From: JAWLBW01 sp041687475
GTDB taxonomy: Bacteria > J088 > JAWLBW01
Assembly: GCA_041687475.1 (NCBI GenBank)
Contig: JAWLBW010000112.1
Location: forward strand, 1-13,215
DNA length: 13,215 bases
Reading direction: 5' to 3'
The number at the start of each line of letters is the position of its first letter. Positions within the stretch are counted from its first letter, which is position 1. The notes beneath the pieces were generated by a model that was not told the DNA's origin, searched no databases, and saw only the letters and a list, made by a program, of their open reading frames with translations. Position numbers and translations under genes: made by a program. Positions 1 through 6,499 of this stretch are shown here, one piece after another.

Positions 1-454
1 CAATCAGGGCTTCGACCGCTTCGGGCAGCCGGTGCTGCCCGGCCAATGTGAAGACCGGGCCGAACATCTCGTTCGCATCGGCGCTCCACTCCTGCATGTC
101 TTCTTCGGCCACGCAGCCCGGATAGCCGGGTTCGTAAAGGAAGGCGCTGGTAACCGGCACCTCGTGCCGCGTAAGCATGTTGAGCACTACGTCGGCGCCG
201 TACGACCACGCGACCAGATGCAGGGGCTTGCGAACATCTACTTCCTGCAGGAACGACGCCAGATCGTCGGCGTGCGTATTCAACCCGAAGCCACCGTCCG
301 AAGGCTTGCCGAAATGGCGCTGGGTCGGCGCTGCCACGTCGAACTCGCTCTTCAGCAATTCGACATGCGGAAGCCACATGCGCATATCGGCCAGCGCGCC
401 ATGCACCAGTACGATCAGGTCGCCGGCGCCATCTCTCAGGTAATCGGTAATCAT
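1..454 (-). CDS. alpha/beta-hydrolase fold protein, N-terminal part (partial)
   Basis: Seen: the minus frame is open from an ATG at 454 to the left edge, giving 151 residues. An early LIVLVHG (residues 13-19) is the usual oxyanion-hole loop after strand beta-3. AWSYGAD (82-88) fits the nucleophile elbow, with Ser84 as the candidate nucleophile. The first elbow residue is Ala, not Gly, so the motif is A-x-S-x-G. Known: such proteins are cytoplasmic hydrolases or esterases using a Ser-Asp/Glu-His triad; the acid and His would lie beyond the window. Inference: the substrate cannot be predicted. There is no signal peptide and only a weak purine-rich ribosome site (AGCAGAG). An 11-bp tandem repeat lies just upstream. 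The amphi-Trp gene upstream is on the same strand, separated by about 95 bp and a possible terminator. Confidence 0.85.
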   Translation of the reverse strand, partial: MITDYLRDGAGDLIVLVHGALADMRMWLPHVELLKSEFDVAAPTQRHFGKPSDGGFGLNTHADDLASFLQEVDVRKPLHLVAWSYGADVVLNMLTRHEVPVTSAFLYEPGYPGCVAEEDMQEWSADANEMFGPVFTLAGQHRLPEAVEALI

Positions 455-480
455 GACGCTCTGCTGTTGGCCTGCGAATC

Positions 481-510
481 TGCAGTCAGCCTGCAGTCAG
501 CGTGCAGTCA
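481..510. repeat. 11-bp tandem repeat, about 2.7 copies
   Basis: TGCAGTCAGC plus one variable base (C, then G) is repeated at 481-491, 492-502 and 503-510 (the last copy partial). It lies 27 bp upstream of the alpha/beta-hydrolase start on the minus strand. Eleven bp is close to one helical turn, so the copies would face the same side of the DNA. That suits cooperative protein binding but could be simple slippage. Confidence 0.8.
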
Positions 511-536
511 AAGAGACGAGCTTCCAACGGGGAAGC
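509..536 (-). terminator. possible terminator of the amphi-Trp gene
   Basis: GCTTCC (520-525) pairs perfectly with GGAAGC (531-536) around a 5-nt loop. Read on the minus strand, the hairpin follows the amphi-Trp stop and precedes a pyrimidine-rich TCGTCTCTTT. The stem is short and the T-run is interrupted, so it is only a candidate. Confidence 0.35.
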
Positions 537-549
537 CCTGACCCTATTC

Positions 550-774
550 TTACCCGTGCTTCCACTTGATCTGGAATTCGATTTCCTCTTCCTCGGCCGA
601 CCGCTCGTGTTCGAGATTGTACTGGGCGCGCACGGGAACGTAGATGCGCTCACCCGCAATCATGATCTCGAATTTATCGCCATTCTCAATGGCATCGGCC
701 AGCCGTCGCAGCTTGGCGACAAACTCGGCCTTCGGATAGTCCTTTTCGACGTCTCGGTTCGGTTTCTCGGCCAT
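550..774 (-). CDS. amphi-Trp domain-containing protein
   Basis: This 74-residue protein matches the amphi-Trp family as I know it. It has an N-terminal helix (FVAKLRRLADAIENG, residues 19-32), then a beta-hairpin FEIMIAGERIYVP (35-47), a negatively charged stretch with EEEE (61-64), and a closing amphipathic strand ending in Trp71 (IEFQIKWKHG). The length is typical of single-domain members. The start is an ATG at 774 with AGGGAG about 9 bp upstream. The role of this domain is not established; it is common in halophiles and many proteobacteria. No signal peptide is seen, so it is probably cytoplasmic. Its neighbours give no functional hint. Confidence 0.85.
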   Translation of the reverse strand: MAEKPNRDVEKDYPKAEFVAKLRRLADAIENGDKFEIMIAGERIYVPVRAQYNLEHERSAEEEEIEFQIKWKHG

Positions 775-840
775 CGGCGTCTCCCTGGTAATTATCGCGC
801 AAGTGAAAATGCGCCGGATGAGAGCATCATAGCAAAGGGG

Positions 841-859
841 AGGGCGGGTGAGTAGCCCT
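841..859 (-). terminator. weak hairpin downstream of the coiled-coil protein gene
   Basis: AGGGC (841-845) pairs with GCCCT (855-859) around 9 nt. On the minus strand it lies 45 bp past the stop at 904 and is followed by CCCTCCCCTTTGC. A 5-bp stem without a clear T-run is weak evidence. Confidence 0.2.
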
Positions 860-903
860 TTCCGATTGAGCCCCCGACTGCCGCAACAAGAGTGTGCCCG
901 GCT

Positions 904-2667
904 TTACCAGAAATCCGTGGAAGCTTCGCTTTGGGGTGCGCCCTTTGTCTCCCAGAAGTCAACCTGCTCTGAAGTACCCCCCGTCTCAAACGCACTCTTG
1001 CGGGGCACCCGGCCGGCATACTCGAATTCGGTAACCTGCAGCTCGTTCACTTTGGCCAGCTTCAAGAAAGAGTCCCGCATTTCGGTTGCCAACGACTCCG
1101 AGGCATAGAACCCCATCAACGTGTTCTTTCCCTGCGCCCGTTTCTGAATGTCCTTGTTGATGGCATGCTTGAAGGGCCAGGTCTTATCGCCGTATCGATG
1201 GACCGGAAAGACGTTCGACAAATACAGGTTGGGGCGCGGATGGTCGATTTGGCCCTGATCGAACGTATATGAGAAAAAATAGAGTATGTCGGAATCGACG
1301 TTGTGGGAAGACAGCGGCCCGTTGCCGTCGGGAAACTGCGCGAAGAGCAGGTTGCGCATGTCGATCATGGCCGCCTTCCGCTGTTCAGCAATGCGCTTAT
1401 GCATTTCCTCACGTTGACGCCGCAACCGCTGCTTTGCCTCTTCCATCTCGCTTTGCCTGATCGATTGGGCGATACCGCGCCCGATGATTCCTACAGCCTC
1501 ACCGATCGCGTCATCGTCTTCGAAGTACATCTGTTTCGACGCCTGAATACTCTGTTCCTGGGCCGCCTCGAGATTTCTCATTTCAGCCTGCAGGCCCTGC
1601 ATTCGCGCGTTGAAATCGGCCTCGAGCTCTTCTGCTGTGGCATAGTTTCCATCAAGCTGCGACAGGACTTTCATGTTCTGCATGGAACTGCCGACCGCCT
1701 GGGCGGCATAGTAGCTCTGCGCCAGGGCCGAAACCCTTTTCTCGACAATCCTGCCCACTCGCTCACGCTCTTCCTGGCGCCGCTTCTCGGCCTCGATCAA
1801 TCGACCGTACGATTCCTCGCGCTCCCGGCGCTGCCGTTCCGCGGCGTTCTCAGCACTTCGGGCGCCCCGTTCCGGCTTCTTTGAACCGCCGTCGTTACCG
1901 CTTCCCGAGCCGCCGCCGGTTCCCCAGAAATCGCCCTCGGCATACTGCGACTTCGCAGAATCCTTCTCGCTACGCCCCTGAGCTTTTGCCTGGTCCTTGC
2001 CCCTGCGTTCCGCTTCCTCGCGTTCCTTTCGTTCCTGCTCCGTTTTTTCCTTCTCCTTTCGTTCCCGCTTTTCTTTTGCTTTCTTTTCAGCTTCGGCTTT
2101 CCTTTTTGCAGCGCGCACGTGATCTTCGATATCTCGATTCGTCAGGTAATTGACGTACTGCTCGTCGACTCGAATCTCCAAGGCCGCCAGAAAGTTTCTT
2201 CTCTCGGCGTCGGTCGCCTTCGTCGACAGGTGCTCCGACAATTTACCGAAGGCTCTCGTATCGCCGCTGAAGCAATTTAGTCCCAATCCGTGGACGCCAC
2301 CGCCCTTGCCGTCCAGGTACTCGAAACGGCCGATTTCCATTCCTCCATGAACAATACGACCAGAAAATTCGACTGTGAAGATTTCGGGCGGCGGAATCGA
2401 TGTCTCTACCCCTACGCCGTCTACCCAGTAGCGCGGGCTTGTCGTGAGCGAATTCTTCTGGCGTCTTGCGGCGATGGTCAACTGGCCGCCCGGGCAAATC
2501 AGAATCGAATATTCGACGAGAACAGACGCCTTTTCGTAGCCGTTCGGCGTACCCGGCCCGGCCCCCGCAAAGTGAATGGTGGCGGTACTGGAAATTGCCG
2601 ACGCCAAGCCGGGCGTAATAAGCAGAAACCCCAGTATGGCCGCTACCCTTGCGACCAATCGGCTCAT
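904..2667 (-). CDS. exported coiled-coil protein with DFW motifs, function unknown
   Basis: I place the start at the ATG at 2667 (587 residues), because MSRLVARVAAILGFLLITPG...ASA (1-24) is then a clean signal peptide. The frame is open to a TTG at 2778, but that would bury the signal. Layout: a beta-rich domain at 25-145 with two Cys (58, 132); a long Lys/Glu/Arg coiled coil (about 182-245); a Gly/Ser linker with DFWGTGGG (246-253); a second coiled coil (272-312); more helix (345-435); and a C-terminal alpha/beta domain (436-560) with YFFSYTFDQGQ and GDKTWPFKHAINKDI. The tail repeats DFW at 570-572 and as the very last residues (585-587). I recognise no family. It is transcribed divergently from the two exported paralogues, 226 bp apart. 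Inference: a periplasmic or surface protein using DFW as a recurring short linear motif. Confidence 0.8.
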   Translation of the reverse strand: MSRLVARVAAILGFLLITPGLASAISSTATIHFAGAGPGTPNGYEKASVLVEYSILICPGGQLTIAARRQKNSLTTSPRYWVDGVGVETSIPPPEIFTVEFSGRIVHGGMEIGRFEYLDGKGGGVHGLGLNCFSGDTRAFGKLSEHLSTKATDAERRNFLAALEIRVDEQYVNYLTNRDIEDHVRAAKRKAEAEKKAKEKRERKEKEKTEQERKEREEAERRGKDQAKAQGRSEKDSAKSQYAEGDFWGTGGGSGSGNDGGSKKPERGARSAENAAERQRREREESYGRLIEAEKRRQEERERVGRIVEKRVSALAQSYYAAQAVGSSMQNMKVLSQLDGNYATAEELEADFNARMQGLQAEMRNLEAAQEQSIQASKQMYFEDDDAIGEAVGIIGRGIAQSIRQSEMEEAKQRLRRQREEMHKRIAEQRKAAMIDMRNLLFAQFPDGNGPLSSHNVDSDILYFFSYTFDQGQIDHPRPNLYLSNVFPVHRYGDKTWPFKHAINKDIQKRAQGKNTLMGFYASESLATEMRDSFLKLAKVNELQVTEFEYAGRVPRKSAFETGGTSEQVDFWETKGAPQSEASTDFW

Positions 2668-2893
2668 CTGTCGCCCTGCACCGGCTGTACGATCGGTGGT
2701 CACTTGTTCACGTGAAAGATCCTGAGCAGACAGGTTCGTTATCATACGTTTCTTCTTTGCCTTTTCGCCGGATTGCAATTATCGGCTGCCGCAGCATGAA
2801 AGAATTGGCTTGTTCACAGGAATGGTGATTTAATATCTTCTTTTTTTCAAGAGAGCGCTAGTCCCACCAAGCGATCTCGCGTGAAAGGCCGAT

Positions 2894-4009
2894 ATGTACA
2901 AATTCATTGCCGCGCTGGCCTTCGTTCTGCTGACCGTCGGAAGCGCCTCGGCGCAAAGCCACATCGCAAGTTTCAAATTCGAAGACGCCGAAGTCGCCTT
3001 TGCGGCCAAGGATTATAAGAAAACGCTGAAGCACCTCAGTGACGCCGAAGCGGCGCTGGGGCGTGTCAACCCTCCCATTCTTCACCTGCGCATTCTGGCG
3101 TTGAACGAATTGCTGCATGCGGGAATGCCGGATTATGACTTCGACCTGCTGGCCCAACTGAACGCGGGCTGCGAGCAGTTCCTCCGGGAATTCGGGGGCA
3201 TTCAGGCGGTTCGTGAAAAGGCCCGCGAGGTGTACACCATCGCCGAGAAAATCAAACCGTATCCAAAAACCCAGGCCAAGCGTGATGCCGTGCGGGAGGC
3301 CGCCGCACGGAAAGCAGCCGCAAAACGAGCAGAAGAGGCGAGGCAGGCTCGCCTGAAGGAGATAGAAGCGCTGCCGACCTACGCGCGCGTCGACGGCCTC
3401 GAAGCTCTGCCTGATTACAAATTCACGCAATACCAGGGAGAGGCATTCAACCTGAAGTATTGGTATGAATCAAAGCACGGTACGACCGATAACCGGGTGT
3501 ATTGCAGCGAAAAAGACGGCTGCTTGTACGAAAACGAATTCATCTCGAAGTATCAATCCCGGGTAGGAAACGACCTTGATGAATATTACGGGCATAGGAA
3601 CCTGGCCAGGAGCGGTACGGGTTTCGCGATATCTACCGGGGCTATAGCACTCGGCACCGTCATACTTGTGAATACGAATACGGCCAGCGATATGGACGCC
3701 GGCGAGTTTGCTCTCGTAACGTTGAGTGCGGTTTCCTTCGGTGTCGCCGTTCCCTTATTTATCGTCTCCATCGTCGATCTGTTTCGCTATGATGATGGAC
3801 CACCCGAGATACCAAGGGGCGACGCCTATCGGCACATCGAAAGGTATAACGAAAACCTTCTTCGGCAAATCGATGGCAGATCGGCGCAAAAAGACACCCA
3901 CCCGCCGACTCTCACCGACGCTACGAATAGCGGAAGCGCCCCTCGCATTTCTGCAGCCCCCTTCCTATCTTCGAAAAGCGGTGGCGTGCTCGTCAGTCTG
4001 GATTTCTGA
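2894..4009 (+). CDS. exported TPR-like/coiled-coil protein with C-terminal membrane hairpin, paralogue A
   Basis: This is a 371-residue protein of unknown function. Residues 1-20 form a signal peptide with cleavage after ASA. Residues 25-60 (FEDAEVAFAAKDYKKTLKHL) look like a TPR helix pair, continuing as helices to about 120. Residues 128-160 are an Ala/Lys/Arg coiled coil. A central segment has two Cys (204, 210) before YENEF. Two hydrophobic segments (241-260, 271-296) form a membrane hairpin, followed by GPPEIPRGDAYRHIERYNENLL (partly shared with paralogue B) and a tail ISAAPF...GGVLVSLDF ending in Phe. TPR-like region, membrane hairpin and an APxxx-GG-xLxV-F tail resembles exported proteins common in myxobacteria; this is resemblance only. 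The start has GAAAGG about 7 bp upstream. An AT-rich TTTAATAT (2829-2836) may be part of the promoter. Paralogue B follows after 38 bp, probably in the same transcript. Confidence 0.85.
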   Translation: MYKFIAALAFVLLTVGSASAQSHIASFKFEDAEVAFAAKDYKKTLKHLSDAEAALGRVNPPILHLRILALNELLHAGMPDYDFDLLAQLNAGCEQFLREFGGIQAVREKAREVYTIAEKIKPYPKTQAKRDAVREAAARKAAAKRAEEARQARLKEIEALPTYARVDGLEALPDYKFTQYQGEAFNLKYWYESKHGTTDNRVYCSEKDGCLYENEFISKYQSRVGNDLDEYYGHRNLARSGTGFAISTGAIALGTVILVNTNTASDMDAGEFALVTLSAVSFGVAVPLFIVSIVDLFRYDDGPPEIPRGDAYRHIERYNENLLRQIDGRSAQKDTHPPTLTDATNSGSAPRISAAPFLSSKSGGVLVSLDF

Positions 4010-4047
4010 GCTGCATAGCAGCCCCTCTTTCAAATCAAGCTACGCAT

Positions 4048-5145
4048 ATGTACAAAGTCATGGCCGCGCTGGCCTTCGTTCTGCTGACCATGGCGACCGC
4101 CTCGGCGCAAAGCCACATGGCCAGTTTCCACTTTGAAGATGCCGAGGCAGCCTTCGCGGCCAGGGACTACAAAACGACCCTGAAGCACCTCGACCAGGCC
4201 GAAACGGCGCTGGGGCGCGTGAATCCGCCCATTCTGCACCTGCGCATTCTGGCGTTGAACGAGTTGCTGCATGCGGGAATGCCGGACTATGACTTCGACA
4301 TTCTGGCCCGACTGAACGCGGGCTGCGATCAGTTTCTGAAGGAGTACGGCGGCATTCAGGCGGTTCGCGAAAAAGCGCGTGAAGTATACAACATAGCGAA
4401 GAAAGTCCAACCGTATCCGAAAACGCAGGCCGAGCGTGATGCCGTACGACAGGCCGCCGCGAGGAAAGCAGCCGCCGACCGTGCAGCCCAGGTAAGGCAG
4501 GCGCGCCTGAAAGAAATAGAGGCACTTGGCTCGGCGAGAGTCAGCGGGCTCGAGGAACTTACCGATGCCCAGTTCCAACGCTACCAGGACAAAGCTTTCG
4601 GGTTGGCTGGGAATCGCCCTGAGGACTTCAACCGTATCTACTGCCCGCACCGGACGCAATATCTGAAGGAATGCCTTTACGAAAACGAGTTTATCGAACT
4701 TTACCGTGAACGTGTGGGCAACGATCTGGATCAGTACCATGGACACCGCGGAGGCGGATTTACCCCGGTTGCCATTTCGTTGGGTGCGGTGGGTCTGGGA
4801 GCCGGAATGATTTTCGCCGGCCTTGAAGAAAATGGCGATCCAGGCGTAATTTCGTACATAGGTATCCCAATCGCCTTTATCGGGCTGGTTGCGACCCCCG
4901 GATTGATCAGCATTTACTTTGAATCCGTCAACGAAGGGCCGCCCAGGATTCCGACCGAAGATGCGTATCGGCACATTCGCAAGTACAACGAGAATGTGCT
5001 GCAAGAGATTGCCGGCTACAACGCGAGCCTCGAAAGCCACGAGCCCCAACTGGTAGCCCCATACCAGCCATCACTTCGTTTATCGGCAGCGCCTTTTGTT
5101 GTACCCAATGAGGGTGGCGGCTTGCTGGTGAGACTGGACTTCTAG
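4048..5145 (+). CDS. exported TPR-like/coiled-coil protein with C-terminal membrane hairpin, paralogue B
   Basis: This is a tandem paralogue of the gene just upstream (365 residues). By eye, roughly four in five residues match over 1-160: signal peptide (1-20, ASA), TPR-like helices, and the PYPKTQ...QARLKEIEAL coiled coil. The middle (about 161-205) and the membrane segments (239-258, 267-290) have diverged. Shared anchors are two Cys (199, 209), CLYENEF, RVGNDLD, GPPxIP-x-x-DAYRHI and a tail SAAPF...GGGLLVRLDF. The two Cys are ten apart here and six apart in paralogue A, so the loop between them differs. No good ribosome site is visible in the 38-bp gap, which holds a small GCTGC/GCAGC hairpin; translational coupling is possible. 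Inference: a recent duplication with selection keeping the N-terminal half and both termini. Confidence 0.85.
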   Translation: MYKVMAALAFVLLTMATASAQSHMASFHFEDAEAAFAARDYKTTLKHLDQAETALGRVNPPILHLRILALNELLHAGMPDYDFDILARLNAGCDQFLKEYGGIQAVREKAREVYNIAKKVQPYPKTQAERDAVRQAAARKAAADRAAQVRQARLKEIEALGSARVSGLEELTDAQFQRYQDKAFGLAGNRPEDFNRIYCPHRTQYLKECLYENEFIELYRERVGNDLDQYHGHRGGGFTPVAISLGAVGLGAGMIFAGLEENGDPGVISYIGIPIAFIGLVATPGLISIYFESVNEGPPRIPTEDAYRHIRKYNENVLQEIAGYNASLESHEPQLVAPYQPSLRLSAAPFVVPNEGGGLLVRLDF

Positions 5146-5179
5146 CAGGCGGTTCGGAGCCGCAACGTCTTCGGGAGCG

Positions 5180-5194
5180 CCACCCTTCAGGTGG
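5180..5194. other. small hairpin between convergent genes
   Basis: CCACC (5180-5184) pairs with GGTGG (5190-5194) around a 5-nt loop, between the stop of paralogue B and the end of the DUF1254 pseudogene. There is no T-run, so I do not call it a terminator. Confidence 0.3.
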
Positions 5195-5210
5195 GAGCGG
5201 GCATTGCCCC

Positions 5211-6038
5211 TCATGGCGCATTCGTGTCCTGCATCGCGGCAGGCCGCTCGCCTCGCCCGGCTTCACCGGTCGGCAGCCGACTGCTGCGATCACGCGCAGA
5301 CGCCTCTTCGTGTGCTGCCTTGTCGATGTCGGGCAGTTGCCGGCTTCTGTCGAAATAGGGCTGCGTCGGCGCGTAAAAGCGGAAGTAGGCGAACCAACCC
5401 CGACCCGGAACGGTCGGAATCCAATTCTGTTCCTTGCCCTCCGGGGCTTCCGGGCCCAAATCAGCGTTACCGAGCCGTCTTCATTCCGCAGCAGATCCAT
5501 GCGCGAATGGCGTCCGACGATTTCGTTTGCATTGTCGATGAAGCAGCGTGTCTCGGTGTCGTAAAGAGTAACGCCCCAGAACTGCGCGACCGGCGGCTGG
5601 GGGGGGGGGTATACGCAACGAATAGCTTTTTTCGCCCATAAGCTCAGTCGCCGTCTGCGTCTTTCCGGATGCCAAGGTACGCCTGCCCTTCGCCGGGTGT
5701 CTTGGTCGTCATACCGGCGCTCAGTGGGCTTCGTAGTAAAAAGCGTGCGCTCGTCGAGCGACGTGTAATGCTCGGTTTCCTGGTCGGCCTCGATCAGAAT
5801 AATCTGCTTCCACTGGGTGCCCGGCCAGATCGTCGCCTCTTTCCGGCGCTTGGCGAAACTGACAAGTGGAATCGCCCAGATGTACGCCTGCGCCGCGCGC
5901 TGGAAGTCCATCTCGACATACAGTTTCCCGATGGTTTTCATCAGACGGAAAGCCTCCTTCGAACATCAGCGAACCGACACGCGTTTTGACCCTTCCGGTT
6001 TCGGGTAGCCCGGTACTCTTCTTGTTGTGCGCTTGCAT
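5211..6038 (-). pseudogene. DUF1254/DUF1214 protein, deleted and frameshifted
   Basis: Pieces in several minus frames join into one family. The start is an ATG at 6038 with GGGGGAG 7 bp upstream. VGSLMFEGGFPSDE leads, after one extra A in a T4/A4 run (5935-5938), into KLYVEMDFQRAAQAYIWAIP, the DUF1254 signature. Near 5738 the reading jumps to AGMTTKTPGEGQAYLGIRKD, so roughly the central 200 residues of a usual ~470-residue protein are missing. After a shift near 5645 comes KSYSLRIPP, then an 11-base G tract (5599-5609) that is one base off frame, then AQFWGVTLYDTETRCFIDN (DUF1214). A missing base in GGGCCC (5452-5457) separates this from WIPTVPGRGWFAYFRFYAP, ending at 5211. Known family members are usually exported and of uncertain function. 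The deletion makes true decay more likely than sequencing error alone. Confidence 0.85.
5599..5609. repeat. homopolymer G11 (C11 on the coding strand)
   Basis: Eleven consecutive G on the plus strand lie inside the DUF1254/DUF1214 pseudogene. With ten C on the coding strand the upstream (SYSLRIPP) and downstream (VAQFWGVT) pieces would be in one frame; with eleven they are not. Such tracts slip easily in replication and are also prone to sequencing error. Confidence 0.9.
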
Positions 6039-6041
6039 GTC

Positions 6042-6216
6042 TTACTCCCCCATGAGGACCTTCCTCTCCGGCCGTTGACGACGACGCCGGCCTCGGCAAT
6101 GTTGACGTGTTCCTGACGGATGACCAGATGCTGGAAGGGACGTAGAGAAGGGCGTCGATGTTTTCCTGTTCCGCCGGAGGCAGGCTGGTCATTGTGGTTC
6201 TGCCTTCCTCGAACAT
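6042..6216 (-). pseudogene. small unknown gene, probably frameshifted, ahead of the DUF1254 pseudogene
   Basis: A good ATG at 6216 (GGAG about 6 bp upstream) opens with MTSLPPAEQENIDALL a few residues in. The plausible continuation is in a second frame (FQHLVIRQEHVNIAEAGVVV, then NGR), and the end in a third (ERKVLMGE, stop at 6042-6044). Two small indels would make one product of about 57 residues. Its stop lies 4 bp before the DUF1254 ATG, and the GGGGGAG ribosome site of that gene overlaps its last codons, so the two formed an operon. I do not recognise the family. The frame reconstruction is inference from amino-acid sense, not a database match. Confidence 0.45.
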
Positions 6217-6375
6217 GATTGCTCCATTTGTATCGGTTTAGGAAGAGGGAATGTCGACCTGTTGCGGCGTTTCTCTGTTTGGGCCTTCGATGAATACGCA
6301 GGAGCATGAATACGCCATCTCATGGCCGCGGCCATGTCGTTCGCCTTTTCAACCCGGCTTTCAGCGCCTTTCCCT

Positions 6376-6391
6376 GTAATGATTTCATTAC
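6376..6391. promoter_or_regulatory. perfect 16-bp palindrome, likely operator
   Basis: GTAATGATTTCATTAC consists of two 7-bp arms around a TT spacer and matches its reverse complement in both arms. It lies between divergent transcription units, 160 bp upstream of the small decayed gene and 109 bp upstream of the lipoprotein gene. Size and symmetry suit a homodimeric HTH regulator (TetR or MarR type). No such regulator is encoded in the window. Confidence 0.6.
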
Positions 6392-6499
6392 TGTAACGCC
6401 CCCTCTGCCGTGATACCGTTTGCCTACTCGGGGTATCTGCAGGGGACAGCCGTCTTGAAATACTACTGCAAGCACCCGAACAAACAGGGAGCACTACGC

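Noticed and set aside
2030..2110. Strong polypyrimidine bias on the plus strand
   Set aside because: Explained by the Lys/Glu/Arg codons of the coiled coil on the minus strand.
2668..2778. N-terminal extension of the coiled-coil protein to a TTG at 2778
   Set aside because: It would bury a clear signal peptide beginning at the ATG at 2667.
4030..5049. 339-residue antisense frame over paralogue B, and a similar one over paralogue A (2858-3430)
   Set aside because: They resemble each other only because the sense genes are paralogues. No signal, ribosome site or domain.
6410..6499. N-terminal extension of the lipoprotein
   Set aside because: The ATG at 6500 has a good ribosome site and begins a lipoprotein signal; the extension has neither.
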